A DNA stretch of 64,000 nucleotides from Alectoria sarmentosa (GCA_009733775.1 WOGZ01000039.1:110838-174837); one strand, 5' to 3'; shown: positions 33,150 to 45,973, numbered from the stretch's first letter. Notes: generated from the sequence alone by a model not told the origin. Made by a program: numbers and translations.

Positions 33150-34505
33150 TCACCCAACACTTGTAGGAATCTTAACCTGGCCCTTCTTCCGGTCTTGAGG
33201 TGGTATTCCATACTTCGCTCCCACCCCCTCCTTATCCCTCCCAGTTAGCCTCACACTTTCAATCCTAATATCCTGGAATCGAAACTCCGACCTCCCCGTT
33301 TCTACCTTCTTGATTTCTCTGGCAGCTTTCTCCTTTCGCATCCTTTCAAGCACCTTCTTGCTCTGGGCGTCCTTCGCATCCTGTTCTCTCTGCAACTGTA
33401 TTCTCTCTTCCGGTATTTTACCCTCATGTCTCCATTTCTGTAGCTGGACTAATTCCGTATGCGGGACGCGGTCTTCGGCGGGCTTCAGCTCGCGGTCGAA
33501 GACTTTACCAGCGTCGCGGCGAGTGAAGTGGCGGGATTCGGAAACGGGATGAAAGATCTGGATCTGGGTGGCGCGGTGGACGGGGAGATCATTGATTGAT
33601 TCGTGGGTGATGGGATCATTGGGAACGTATGGGGTCGAGGGAAGCATGCCAAGGATTGCTTTGGCGTAGGAGAAAGCGATTGGGTTTCCCTGAGATTTGG
33701 AGAGTCAGATTCGAAATGGCCCCTTAAATATGAGGTGGATAGCTGCTGTGACGAGGGATATGTGGACGTAGGATCAGAGAGTTGTAATTGTTTCGTAACC
33801 ACGGTGGAAGTCTTCAAGACTAATCGAATTTGGTTTTTCTCATCATATGAATCTGGAATAATCGTTCCCAAAAACAAGTGCATCTTCATTCGCGTGACAT
33901 ACCTTTTTCTCCCATTCCTTCTCCACCGCCTTTAGTCTGACCACAGCACCTACTCTATTCATCTCCACACCCAGCTTTGCACTGACATTCCGAACGCTCT
34001 TATCATCTACCATTACCATTTCATATATTGCGTCTTTTAATTCTTCACTCAAGACAGGCTGGCTCCTGAACTGCCGGTTCCAAGGAAACGGCACCAAGTC
34101 CTCCGTATTCTCTTTAGGTAGCGGTGGCTCGTCCTTCGTCTCCTTAATTCTAGGTTCTTTGGTTTTCTGGTTGATTTTCGGTATGATTTCTCCATCTTCA
34201 TCGATCTCTTCTTCATCTTCCTCCATTTCCTGCTCTTTCTTACCCAGCGATCGATTTCTAGCTCGAACTAGACGACCATTTCTGTCGTAGGCATTGAGGT
34301 AGTTCGTAGAGCCTGGGAGGGGATGCCGAAATACGGCGCCAACGCCATTCAGCCAACGGAACATCTCGCCGCGTACTCGAGAAGCATGTTGTGGTGTAGA
34401 GGAGAATGGCCGGGAGTGCGTCTGGCAGATGCATTGGCAGCGATGAGAAGTTGATGGGAGTACTTCAGGGGGATATAGATGTGGACGGCGTATCCGCGGT
34501 GGCAT
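33150..34505 (-). CDS. Mitochondrial small-subunit ribosomal protein Bot1/mS45
   Basis: Two exons, 34505-33903 and 33689-33150, with a 213-nt intron (GTATGT...CTCAG) in phase 0; 380 residues. The basic, Arg/Ser/His-rich N-terminus (MPPRIRRPHL, TQSRPFSSTP-like) is a mitochondrial presequence. The family core is GEMFRWLNGVGAVFRHPLPG, YLNAYDRNGRLVRARNRSLG, and LSEELKDAIYEMVMVDDKSV with KLGVEMNRVGAVVRLKAVEK. Across the splice follows NPIAFSYAKAILGML, then the conserved INDLPVHRATQIQIFHPVSE. This is the eukaryotic mitochondrial regulator family (PF12298), a structural component of the mitoribosome needed for respiratory growth in fission yeast. Confidence 0.85.
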
Positions 34506-34972
34506 TGCTACCAAGTGTACTTATGAGATGAGTCCTTGGATTCAACGGTTCCCTCCGAGTATTTGACGCCGCGTTGAACCAGAAAGAAGTTATAAATGAG
34601 CCTGCACCTGCAATAAAATATTAATGACTACCTCGAGTGACCGGACGGAGAAAAGTGACGCCGAGCCCGACTACTGAGCTGGACCGAAGGAGCGACACCA
34701 GAGTTTCTACATACGGCGTCGCATTCAAGAATCAAGGTCTGGCATGGATTGGTCACTATGAATGATCGAGAAATGTTATTTAATAGACTATCAGAAATTG
34801 AAAGCTCTTGCCGTAGAGAAACAAGTACGCCAGGTGCCAGACGCCATTTTCCCCAAGCTAATACGAGTCCTTGCAGCTTCATTTTGAACCCATCCAGTCA
34901 TGCATGCATGCCATGTTCTCTCCAGCCCGTCAAAAGTCTCATTCGGTCATGTTGCTCGTTCCCAAAGCTTGC
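34506..34972. other. Intergenic
   Basis: No feature recognised between the mS45 start and the LFG 3' end. Confidence 0.4.
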
Positions 34973-35908
34973 CTAGTTGTTTTGTTGGCTGTTGAGTATC
35001 CTGAGAATGGCGAGGAACAAGTTGATGATGTCCAGGTAAAGAGAGATAGCCGCAGCGATCTCCTCCTCAACATGATAGTGGCGCATAATGAGTTGGGTGT
35101 CCACCAGAATATATCCACTGAAAATGAGCGCCGCCACCGATCCGTAGATAAGCTCCGCAGTGCTGTTGTAGGGAAAGAAGGCTGCAACAAATCCAAAAAT
35201 GATGAGTACCCACAGACCTCCGAACAAGTAGGGCATCCAATTCGTAAAGTCGTACTTTGTCTGGCAGGCAAACAGGGTCAGAGCAACAAAGATGCCAGCC
35301 GTCAGCACGAGAGCCAAAAGGACAATCTGCGAGTCGTAGAAGGTCACAATAACGGATATGGAGTAGGCCTCCAAGACGGTGAAACCACTCAGGAAAAGGA
35401 GATTCGTAGGGTAGGATTTGCGTTTCCAGAACGTCAAGAGCATAAATCCGATGGCGCCGAAGAGCGAGACCCACATCATCCATTGATTTGATCTGATCCA
35501 ATTGTAGTAAGATGGGCTGAAGTAGGAGATGGAGCTGACGGCCATTGTGGCTAGGATTTGAGCAGTCCTAGAAAAATTAGCTTCAAGTTACAGCTCTGCA
35601 TCAAGGTCGTGGGAGAACTGACAGAATAGCGTAGACTTTGCGCACAAACTGCATCCGGATGGGAAGCGTGGCTTCAGCGACAGAGCCACCAAACTGTACG
35701 AGAGTCAGCAAGGTACTAGAGTAGAGAGGGTATACATCCGAGCATTTCTTACTTTGAAGTCGTCAGGAACATTATCATCTTCGCCTCGTGGAGCCCCAAG
35801 CATAGGATCACTGGCCTCAGCTTGGTATGACGGTGGCGCTTGTGAATAGGATGGCTCGTCGAATGAGTCGCGCTGAGGAGCGGGCTGGTACTTGGTGTTA
35901 GCGGCCAT
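34973..35908 (-). CDS. LFG/BAX-inhibitor-1 family membrane protein
   Basis: Three exons, 35908-35753, 35693-35623 and 35567-34973; introns 59 and 55 nt; 273 residues. A ~50-residue Pro/Ser/Tyr-rich cytosolic N-terminus is followed by FGGSVAEATLPIRMQFVRKV, the signature just before helix 1 of fungal LFG proteins. Seven hydrophobic helices follow, with the conserved acidic-pocket region near TVLEAYSISVIVTFYDSQIV and the terminal LYLDIINLFLAILRILNSQQ. Yeast Bxi1/Ybh3 and mammalian TMBIM proteins are ER/vacuolar Ca2+ leak channels linked to stress and cell death. The intron-2 donor is the less common GTCAGT. Confidence 0.9.
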
Positions 35909-36339
35909 CTTGAGGTACTTTGGAGAAGATGTTTGTTGGTGATAAGGGGGTGAAGGATAGAAGATGATGGTGAGTCGTCGACTCGTCGAGGCGGCGAAGA
36001 ATCATGCGCCTCACGGCGCTAACCCATTCCGGCTGAAACGAATACGAGCTGCCACGTGATAAATTAATAGTAGATCGTGGACAGAGTCAGTAGACTGTCT
36101 GAGGTATTAGGTCTACATGCTCGCTGTCCATGTTTCCTCGTCATCTGTAGAAGTGCAAGCATTATTTTTGTAGACGAGTTGTCAGGGAATTTTCTGAATA
36201 CACGCTGAAGAGGAGCAAAAAGGAACATTATCAACGGCCAGCAAACCCTCTGAATGCTCAACGATCGGTCCCATCTTTCCAAGCCCACGCCATGGCCTAT
36301 TTCGATTCCCTCAGATCCATGTCTTCCTCTGGCCGTTTC
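35909..36339. other. Intergenic
   Basis: Promoter side of LFG and 3' side of the septin gene. No other feature is seen. Confidence 0.4.
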
Positions 36340-37715
36340 CTAGGCCATTCCGCCATTCGTGTCATCAACGGCGGTGCTCTGCTCCCTCGTCATGCGGCCT
36401 TCAGCCTCTCTCAATTGGCTCTCACGTGCCAACAGCTCCTGTCTCTTCTCGTTGATCTCACGTTGGACCTTGATTTCGATCTCTCGGAGCTTCTCTTCTT
36501 CGCGACGCAGTTGCTCCTCCTTAAGGCGTACAGACTGGGAGGCCAGATCGTCAGGGTTCAGCGAAGAGTCACTATGATTACATCAGCTGTCTTCCTAGTG
36601 TAGATCAAGTGAAACGGCCAAGACTCACACAGATCCTCCATCGACGCTCTTGCTGAGCTTCTCGGTTCGGTAATTCTCATAGAGGAAGTCGTGGGTGATC
36701 TCCTTCAAATCCGCCAGATGGCTATGGAGAAGGGCACTTCTAATAGCGAGGAAATCGGAGTGGCGTGGATTATCGATCTCGACTACGCCCCATGGATATT
36801 GTCTTGCTCGCACTCGTCGTCCTCCGATCTCGACCACTTCCTCAGAGCCTACAATGGCGAAAGGCATCAAGCCTCGCAACTCTGCGTTCTCTTCAACAGT
36901 GTCCTCATCATCTTCTTCGATATCGTAGGGGAAATTGTAAACGGGTATGCGGTAGTGCTCGATATCCTCCATGACCAGCTTCTTCGACTCTGCAAGTTCA
37001 GCTGGGGTGAGCGAATCTGCTTTGCCAATGACAGGGATAACGTTGACACGGGGTGAAAGGCGCTTCATCAACTCGATGTCCAGTTCGCGGAGACTACAAC
37101 CAACGTCAGTGAGGGTGTAGGCATTGCTGGGTCAGTACTTCACACCCATGGCCTGTAGGAGTAATGAAGTAGAGCAAAGCATGTACACGATTGTCTCTGA
37201 ACCTGGGGTTACGCTTGATGCGTGACTCCTCAGCCAGAATATCATCGTATTGTCGTTCAAGATGTCCCACGATTTCTGAAAAGCTCGCGTCGTTGTCAAT
37301 CTGGTCACCGAATCCAGGCGTATCAACAATAGTCAAAGATATGCGGGTGCCTTCCTCATCAAGCTCCAGCTCAACAGTGATCGGTTTAATTCTAATGCCA
37401 TCCTCGATGTGAGCACGCTCTGGGTCATCGTCGGTGTCTTTGCTCTGTAGAACGCGCTTTCCGCATAATGTATTGACAAATGTAGTACGTCCTGGAACAG
37501 GTATGAATCAGTATCTGTTTTCTGAACCAACAGCACTGAAGTGAGCTGTACCTGTACCCGAAGCACCACAGACCATCAAGCAAAATTGGATACCCTTCTT
37601 CACATTCTTCTTACGGCGCATCTTGATCTGTGATTTCCTATTTAGCATGATAATGCTTCGCCGGTGCTCGTGAAGCAATTGGTTGGACATTTACCGCGTT
37701 CAGATTGGACGACAT
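36340..37715 (-). CDS. Septin, CDC11/AspA-like
   Basis: Five exons: 37715-37695, 37627-37552, 37491-37146, 37093-36629 and 36571-36340. The introns are 67, 60, 52 and 57 nt; all phases agree; 379 residues. A polybasic stretch KMRRKKNVKK (residues 9-18) precedes the P-loop GASGTGRTT (28-36). Switch motif DTPGFGD and specificity motif GKAD follow, then the septin-unique element (RARQYPWGVVEIDNPRHSDF, HDFLYENYRTEKL). A C-terminal coiled coil starts at SVRLKEEQLRREEEKLREIE. The RARQYPWG/HSDFLAIRSALL pattern is closer to Cdc11 than to Cdc3, Cdc10 or Cdc12. Septins polymerise at septa and hyphal branches. The first exon is only 21 nt. Confidence 0.9.
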
Positions 37716-38031
37716 GCTGAAGATTTATGTTCCCAATGGTCGATTGTCTCAGATGAGAAATGTAAGGTGAATGTTAGGGGTGGTACCTTACCTATGCCCA
37801 GAAATTTGCTAAAGGGGCTCTTGGCGGAATCGAAGCTGCGGGCGCTCCTTAGCGTCGCTGCAAGACATGGGGCCCCCGCCAACATCACCTGTTTACTTAT
37901 GTTCACGCCATGAACCTACATGTGTAACACATTATGATTTTTATTTGCCTTTTCATTTATGACCTACCTTTGGAGCGACTGCCTGACTCACCTTGGGCGT
38001 CTACCGCCATAATATCATCAAAGCGCCGGCC
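37716..38031. promoter_or_regulatory. Divergent promoter between septin and PROPPIN genes
   Basis: The two start codons face away from each other across 316 bp, so both promoters are here. No specific site is claimed. Confidence 0.5.
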
Positions 38032-39398
38032 ATGAACACTCGGCCAGCCATCGACGAGTCTACGGGGCCTGTATCTCTTTCTGTTGCCTTCAATCAGGAC
38101 AATAACTGCTTCTCCGTTGGACTTGACACGGGATTTTGTGGCAAGTTCCGAGCAATGTGTGGCGTCTCGATTTAGAAAACCTTTGCTGATTTGGATCTCT
38201 TCAGTTTTCAGGTCAGAACCATGCGAGCTCCAGGTCTCTCAAGGTATGATGATCAGGCGAATTGGTCATACCTTCAGTCTTTCAAGTTTGACATCGACGT
38301 CACAGATTTTAACGCGGGAATTGGAGTGGCGGAGATGCTTGGACGAGCCAATTATATTGCCATAGTAGGAGGAGGAAGACAGCCAAAATTCCCAGAGAAC
38401 AAGGTTGGTAAGACTCGAAAAAGGGACTCTGTCGATGATAAACAAGCTTACGATTTCTCTTATAGGTGATACTATGGGATGACGCGAAGAAGAAAGCTAT
38501 CTTCACCCTGGAATTCCACTCCCAGGTCCTCCGCGTACGGCTTTCCAAATCCCGGATCGTGGTGGCTCTTCAGAACAGCGTACACCTGTATGCTTTCTCT
38601 TCCCCACCAGAAAAGCTATCGATCTTCGAGACCGCAGACAACCCAAAGGGGCTCTGCTGCCTTGGATCTAAGATCATAGCGTTCCCTGGACGCACACCAG
38701 GACAAGTACAAATCGTGGAGATTGGCAATGGGAACGTTAGCATCATACCATCTCATAGCACGCCATTGAGGGCCTTGGAACTTAGTCCCGATGGAGAGAT
38801 AGTGGCAACTGCAAGTGAGACTGGGACATTAATACGGATATTCTCGGCTGCCAATTGTACTCGCATCGGAGAACTGCGCAGAGGGGTAGACCCCGCTTTC
38901 ATCTATTCGATTGCCATATCACCAAACAGTACTCTCTTAGCCGTCACATCTGACAAATCTACCATGCACATCTTCGACCTGCCCTCTTCAGGTCGGTCTC
39001 GCAATGGCTCGATGATATCGAATAGACCGCATCGTAACTCCAACAGCTCTTCTGCCACTGGCAGTGCAGACGAAGGAAACAAGCAGAAATGGGGCATTCT
39101 GGGCAAGATACCGCTGCTACCTCGAGTTTTTTCAGATGTGTACTCATTCACGTCCGCCCATTTCGAAACGGACGATGATCCTCAGACAGACCTGGGAAAG
39201 AGCGTGGCGATGCCAATACCAGGCATACCAGGTGGCAAACCAAGGAAAGGTGTCATAGGTTGGAAGGACGATTACACGATCCTTGTGATTGGCGCTGGGA
39301 GAGACGGGCGCTGGGAAAAGTTCATCTTAGGGGAAGGAGAGGACGGTAGGAGGCACCTCGTGAGGAACGGATGGAAGAGATATTTGGGAAGGAACTGA
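38032..39398 (+). CDS. PROPPIN WD40 protein, Hsv2/WIPI4-like
   Basis: Four exons, 38032-38140, 38205-38243, 38306-38403 and 38466-39398; 392 residues. Intron 1 starts with GC (GCAAGT...CAG), the others with GT; all phases agree. The beta-propeller shows NYIAIVGGGRQPKFPENKVI, ADNPKGLCCLGSKIIAFPGR, and a blade-5 motif TASETGTLIRIFS followed by the lipid-binding LRRG. Leu in place of Phe in (F/L)RRG is typical of the Hsv2/WDR45 branch rather than Atg18. These proteins bind PI3P and PI(3,5)P2 on endosomes and pre-autophagosomal membranes. The insertion RNGSMISNRPHRNSNSSSAT is the usual disordered 6CD-type loop. Confidence 0.9.
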
Positions 39399-39859
39399 CG
39401 GTACCATGACGAGATGAATACATATACTCAAGAAGTATGAGCCAACGGCATACGGAGTTGGAAAGATCATGACTTGGAGATCTTAATAAGCATGGCGGCA
39501 TGTACCATATTTGCTCGGCTTCCGAACATAGGAATTATCCCTTCTGGAGGACTACCTGAACTAAAAACCCCCAATTCAATCCTCGATTGGGACCAGATCT
39601 TGCCTTCCCCTGTTCCTGTCCCTGCTCCATCTGCGTCATTCGCGGCCTCGTTTTTCAGGTGACTGAAGGGTCACCTTCGACACGAGGCCTGGCTCTGCTG
39701 TTTCTGGCCCACGGAGAACGCCATTTCGTTACCAACGTGAGGCCAGTGAAAAGGCCCGCCAGACACCGGCTTCAACCCATAGCTTAGAGCTGTAGATAGG
39801 AGCAGAAAGATAGTCTGCTGGCTGTAGTCATAGTTCCGCCTTCATAAGAATTTGCTTGT
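39399..39859. other. Intergenic between convergent genes
   Basis: 3' flanks of the PROPPIN gene and the IST3-like gene. No gene is seen. Confidence 0.4.
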
Positions 39860-40713
39860 TCAAGGACTTCTCGACCTCCTCCTATGACCATGACGATTCC
39901 TATCCCCATGGTCCGGTCTACGGCGGTCGACCTTCTCCGCGTCCGCATCGCTCGTTCTTCTCTCCCAATGATCATATCGGTGACTGTGACGATGATGCTT
40001 GTGCTTATGCTCCTTCTTCCTCTTGCCCGCTTTCCCTCCATCCTGCAGCCTCTTGAGCGCCTGCACAACCTCCTCTCTCTTTTCCTGCACCAAGTACTCC
40101 TTCATCGGATCATCGTCATCGTGGTCTCTCAGCAGCTTTTGCAGCTCGACTTCTTCCTTAATCATCGGTCTCCTCTCTTGCTCGCTCTCTTCTTCGCTCT
40201 GCTTGCCGGCCGGCCCGCCCTGCAGAGCCCTCGCCCTCTCTTCTTCCTCCTCGCCGTCCTTTCGTTTGTATCTGGTATGGTCCACCTTCAACACCCTCCC
40301 CATGACGCTGGCACCGCCTAGATTATCCACCGCGAGGTCTGTCGAGCGCTGGTCTTCATATTTCAGGAACGCAAAGCCTTTGCTTTTCCCTGACTCTTTG
40401 TCGCGTATGAGATTGATGTAGGTCACTTCACCGAATTGGGAGAAGATGGTCAGGACATCGCCTTCTGAGAGGTCAAAGGGCAGGCCACCAATGTAGACGT
40501 AGGCTGTGTCTCTGCTCAAAATCAGCTACTGTTTCAAGGAGTGGGGATACGCTCGAGTAGTACCTATAGTCGGCATGCCAAGATGCTTCTGTAGAGCTAG
40601 AGAAGATGTAGTCAGTGTACAGAGTATTGAAGCGGGGAGGGTGGTGGGTGAGCGTACACTCCGTTTTCTAGTTCACGCTTGTTGAGATTTTGAATCTCGC
40701 GAATGGTGTTCAT
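39860..40713 (-). CDS. IST3: U2 snRNP RES-complex protein IST3/RBMX2
   Basis: Three exons, 40713-40658, 40596-40564 and 40511-39860; introns 61 and 52 nt; 246 residues. It starts MNTIREIQNLNKRELENGV and continues across two splices into SWHADYRDTAYVYIGGLPFD, the invariant opening of IST3/Snu17/RBMX2. The RRM (about residues 30-110) has RNP2 YVYIGGL and RNP1 KGFAFLKY. The C-terminus is charged, with a His/Lys-rich stretch (KKEHKHKHHRHSHR) and an Arg/Ser end. IST3 with Bud13 and Pml1 forms the retention-and-splicing complex of the activated spliceosome. Assignment is firm from the N-terminal block and RRM. Confidence 0.9.
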
Positions 40714-43606
40714 ATTGTCACATTGGGGAACCGAGAATGATGGTGGGTATCTGGTGGCTTACCAGCCACAACATGATATTCAGTCAGTCATCAGAAAGTT
40801 GGTCGAGGATTCAAGACAGTAGGGATACAAGTTTTAAAGAAGTGTCCCATCGCTACTGAAATTTCAGTGTTTCTTAGATCTAGAGCTTCATATTGAGACT
40901 TCTGATCACGTGCGCCAAGAGCAGCGAGGGTGGTCGGAGTAATATTACGTAATTCACATTAGGTTCGATTACAAACGGCGCTGGTGCAATGGATTTGTAT
41001 GTCTCTCCGTATTTATACCGGAGGTAGCATTTTTCATAGTTCATATTCTGATTTCTGCAGGGGCGACAGAGGATATTACAACACGCTTGGATTGGATGCC
41101 TGCGTGCAGTGAGCTGTCGAAGTTCAATAGAACGAAAGTCCATCCAGAGGTAGATTCAGAGCCTGGAAACCATGACTGACGTGCTGATTCTAAATCAAGA
41201 TCATTCTTCGACCGAAAATTGCTACCTTCGTCAAGCCGCCTTCGGAGACGACGTTGACGTTCAAGATACTTGAACGCGTCAACCCGAGCGCTCAGAAACA
41301 CCCTATCCGTCGAATACGCCTTCCTACCGATTATCATACCCTTATCCCTCTCTTTATCGAAGGTCTACCTCCATGAATAGAAGTACTGTCTATCAATGAA
41401 CGTCGTAAGGTGCCGTGGGCGAAGGGGTCGGCGGTTCATTTGAAAAGGGGCACAGACCTCGTCTGTTCTGAGGAAGGAGGAGGGATCTCCATCTGATAGG
41501 AGGAAAGTGTTGAAATCTCGGATAAATGAAGTCCGCTGGGTTTCATGGGATGTAGGAAGGCGCACTGGTTGTTGTTATAACTTTTGCCGCAACTGTTAGT
41601 TTGTGAAGGGTGTATCGACAGAATTATTCCAAATAACAAGGTGGGAGCATTACTTAGTGTGTGCAGGATCTTCTGTCACCCGCGAGCCAACCAACCACTT
41701 CACCTCTCCACACCACCAGAGCCAACTCTCGATAAGAGGTGCCTGCTCCGCCTCCTAGGGGATAAAGCCAGACACCAAAAGATACGGGTGATCAATCAAA
41801 TTTTGACACCGTTTAAAAGGTAAGGTTGCATCGGCACATAGCTCACTGCTCCAGATTTCCACAAGCTTCCCGCCTGAGGAATTATGCCTGCGGGGTATCA
41901 TTCAAGAGAGTCCCCTCGCAGCTCCTCGCCGGAGCTTTTCTCCAACGAGTACCGCTTCTCGAGAAGAGAATTTGTGTTTACACGCTATAGGGTTTTGCAC
42001 ATCGATTTATATCCCTCTTTCCGATCTGACTTTTGATAGATGGAGCCGCAGTAGCTACATGTGCAACATTCATCTCCACACGACTATCTCAACGGAAGAT
42101 TAATTACATTGCGCGCAAGCAGCCTGATCCGGCGGACTCATTTCTTGTTAATGACTGGGAGACTATCCGTCGGCTGCGTATCTACTGAAAAGAGCCTGCG
42201 ATACCTTATCCAAGAAGTACAACCGCGCTTGCCTTATCGATCAATGCTGTCAGGCTTAAGGCGCTCCCAGTAAGCGGGGAAGTTTGGATTGGCGCAACTA
42301 GAGACAGTCGATGTCCAGTCACATTTAGCTCGACTTGGTCCCATCTCCAGCATTGATGCTCTACAATTTCTATGCTCAGTGTCAGAATGGTCCCATTTCG
42401 ATCAGAAGATGCAGAGCCCTAGGCATCCATTCCTTCCCATTGAAGTTGACCTTTAAAGAAGGTGGGTGAAAGAAGGGAGAAAGTCCATGTAAAAGAGGTG
42501 AATGAATTGATCCGAGCATTGGTACGTCGGTTCGACATTAGCATTGCTGACCTAGACTATGACTGAACGCTGCATAATGATGTAGTATGTAGATCGCTAG
42601 GTTAGTTCGAAGCCGAAGAATGTCATGGACTGAGCATTGTTGAAAATCCTGTTGTTTACTAGCCACAACTGCGGGCCGACGAAGTAGAGACGCTGGGTGA
42701 ACATTTACCGAACAAGAGAAAGCCACTCCCACGGGAAGCTAATCATTACCACGAGGGGCATCGCAATCCTGTTCACGGAGGTAGAGGTACTAAATGACAA
42801 CACCAGTGGTGACAATATCACTGATGGCAGTGATGTCCGCTACACCATTATGCTGCAAGCTGCAACGAGTCAGTAGTGATGTACTGACTATGTATGGACA
42901 TTAATCGACACGCGGCTTAGGGGGAAAACATTTTTCGCTCACACTCAATACTCGTTCCTGCTCTCGCTTTGTCTAATCTAAATTGGTTATCAAATTATCG
43001 AGAGGACGACAACGGTACTTGGAAGGGCAAAAGACAGCACAGCCTTCAAGAGCGTTAACAGATCACATCCGGGCGGGATTGAAGAGTTTGTGCCCGATGA
43101 ATAGGCCTGCTATGCTCTGAAAAGTTGCGTCTGTCAATGGATCTATGGAGTGTAAAAGGGTATCATTTAGGCCTTTGCGTCGCCTATGCCCATCGCTTTT
43201 CTGATTTTCCCATGTGCCTGTGGGAGCTTTGCTCAAACAGCTTCAGCTTCCCAAAGCCTAAAGTAAACAGATTCATCTTTGACAGGGATTTGCCGGAATG
43301 CAGCATGATCAGAAATATATAAAATCGAGTCATCTTAGCGTGACTGAGCCTATGGAAACTTGCTGTTCAAATCTTCCTATGGACCAAATTACGCGTGTAC
43401 AAAAAACGGCAACCGTAAGGCTCATCAGATGATCTAGAACACGCCTGCAAGAATATGCACATGGCCAAAGCGTGCGAGCGTGCCAACTGCTGCATCTTGC
43501 AGGCTGAGCCTAATCTTGCTCGTTGACAGAGCTGGGTACCTACTTAAATCCAACGACAAATGCATCTGAGCGTACAACTTCATACTCTGATCGTCACATA
43601 AAGCTC
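40714..43606. other. Long intergenic stretch, no supported gene
   Basis: Some frames look weakly coding, such as a minus-strand frame at 41041-41337 that begins MIIGRKAYSTDRVFLSARVD and continues into KYLERQRRLRRRL. None has matching splice partners or a family I recognise. The region marks the border from the housekeeping block to the decayed accessory block. Confidence 0.4.
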
Positions 43607-45973
43607 ATGGCTGACCAGACTTCTTACACCTTTCACGAGGCTGAGGAGGCTCCACTACTATACGAGATGGAGTCTCTGCAGCCCGTACCCTCATCAGTTG
43701 CCAATCTCTCAGCTAGCCTTAGCGCACAACAGGATCAAGCATCGCTTCTGCATCAGTAAGCGGTCATGTACTGATCCAGAAACTGATAGCACTCTCCACA
43801 GCAGAAACTCTTTGGAAATACCTCGTTTTGGAAACCTAAAGCATCTCAGCGTATGGATTCCAGAGCTCGACCCGGATCGATCTCAAGGTCATACATTTAG
43901 GACTTGGTGGTCAAAACGAACGACCGTGCTGGGCATGCAGCAGGTCATAGCTGCTATCGTCTTTGGAGTGAACTTGGGTTGGACAATTTGGGCAAAAGAG
44001 CATTACAGGACACTAGATGGCATTGGTACCATATATCTTGGCAATTGTATTTCAGTCAAGAGGATCAATCTCTGGTTGCATCTACTTATCAATTCCCTCT
44101 CGACTTTGCTCTTGGGTAGCAGCAACTACTGCATGCAGCTTCTGGTAGCACCTACACACTCCGAAGTTCAAAAAGCTCATAAGAAATCGGTATGGTTGGA
44201 TATTGGGGCGCCAAGTGTGAGGAATCTCCGATGGATATCAAAGGGAAGTGTCTTCGTATGGTGCTGTCTCGGAGTGAGTTCGGCATTGTTGCATCTCTTG
44301 TACCGTCACCTCTGCCGAGCGGCCTTATCTGGGCTTGCTAACTGGATAGGTAGTTGGAACTCTGCGATCTTTGCGTCTATTCCTGCCTATAAATACACAG
44401 CTGCTTTCACGACACAAGACTATTCGCAGCACAATGAGTCGTGGGGCGGCGTTGATCTTGATCGCATAAGATCCAGTACCATCGGATTCGAGCGACTCGA
44501 CAACACACGGTGCATCGAACGTTACATTAACTCACTCAATTATGGGAAGGACGTTGTAGTCGTGACCAACAAGACCTCCTCTGCCAATGACGGCAATGCT
44601 TTCCTGGGGAGCTACGACTTGGATTCCTGGCCATATGAAGGCCTTTGGGTCTGTGCATCCCCTGAAATTGGATCGAGACTCGGCGATCGTGGATGCACGT
44701 CCGACTTCATAAAACCATTCATGAACAATTGGACCGTGGTTTACAAACATGAGCCATATTACAATAGTAGCGATATTCGGGAGTCGGTCCCTGTCCTCTA
44801 CTGTCTAAGCGCTGGAGTCCACTCCAAGGATGAAGGATGCGGAGTACATTTCAGTGTGCCAATCATGATCTTTGTCTGTATCTTGAATCTTATCAAATGC
44901 TTGTCTGTCTGCTGGACAGCTCATTACAACTGGACGGCTCAACCGTTTTCTACAACGGGAGATGCAGAAGCATTCTACTTGCAAAATCCTGATATCTATA
45001 CCAAAGGCATTCCCTCAGCACCACGACACGATTTCCCGCGCGGAGGGCCATGGAGCTCCGAACCCAAAATCTAGAAACCACAAATATTGAGATGGTATCA
45101 AGCCGCAAGCCGAAGAAGATGGGTTGTTGTTCTTGTTCTGTATGCCTCCACCCGACTTCGGTGTCTTTTGCGGCTAATTTTTTCAGCTGTATCACCAGTC
45201 TGACTACCGTCGGCTCTCTACTGGGTGAAGCCATCGCAGAGCGCAAGCGAGATTCAACACCAACAAACTTGATAGCGCTTTGGAAAGAAGGCCTCGGTGC
45301 AGTGAGCGACCACGAGCTCATTGGGCGAGGCTTCAACGGATCCGTGACTCAAACTTTTCTCGAAACAGTACTGCTGGCAAACGCCCCACAACTGCTATTC
45401 AGCTTTTTGTACTACCTATATAACGGACTTCTGACATGCATGTCAGTCGCAGAGGAACAAAGCCAACATGGCGTAGCACGCAAGTCGCTGCGTGTGTCTG
45501 CGCCTGTAAGCAACCAACGCTCGACATGGTTCCTCTCTCTACCTTACCGCTACGGCGTCCCATTGATCATATGCTCCGGGCTGCTGCATTGGTTGGTCTC
45601 GCAGGCTATGTTCTTCGTGCGCGTGCTCATGTATAACGACGACGGTAGCGTGGAATTTGCAAGCAGCGCATCACGCGTGGGATTTTCTCCTATCGGCATC
45701 ATCTTGGCGTTCACCTTTGCTTCGATCCTTGTTGATGCTCTTGCTGCAGTAGGCTTCATCAATAGGTTTCCCGGGGGAGAGCGTGCCATGCCTCTGATTT
45801 CAACATGCAGCGCGGCGATCACTGCTGCTTGCCACCCGCCTGAAGATGACAGGGACACTTATCTACTACCCGTGAGGTGGGGAGTGATTAGTTTGGATGA
45901 TGGAGTTCGGCACTGTTCGTTCACGACTGCTAGAGACGTTGAGCCCCCGCTGGAGGGTGCTTTATATAAGTGA
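43607..45973 (+). pseudogene. DUF6536 membrane protein with a single premature stop
   Basis: Three exons, 43607-43755, 43802-45139 and 45187-45973; introns 46 and 47 nt (CGGCTAAT branch in the second); all phases agree, total 758 codons. It has the fungal DUF6536 layout: TWWSKRTTVLGMQQVIAAIV, an early helix pair (NLWLHLLINSLSTLLLGSSN), LDIGAPSVRNLRWIS, an extracellular Cys-containing region, then FLYYLYNGLLTCM, SLPYRYGVPLIICSGLLHWL and FSPIGIILAF. One in-frame TAG stands at 45072-45074 (codon 474), just before RWYQAASRRRW, which is conserved in the family and still in frame. Intron 2 and the rest are undamaged. Either a recent pseudogene, a truncated product, or a read-through/sequence error. 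Confidence 0.75.

Noticed and set aside
41041..41337. Minus-strand frame beginning MIIGRKAYSTDR as a small gene
   Set aside because: It looks mildly protein-like, but I found no matching splice partner, domain or conserved motif, so it is not called.
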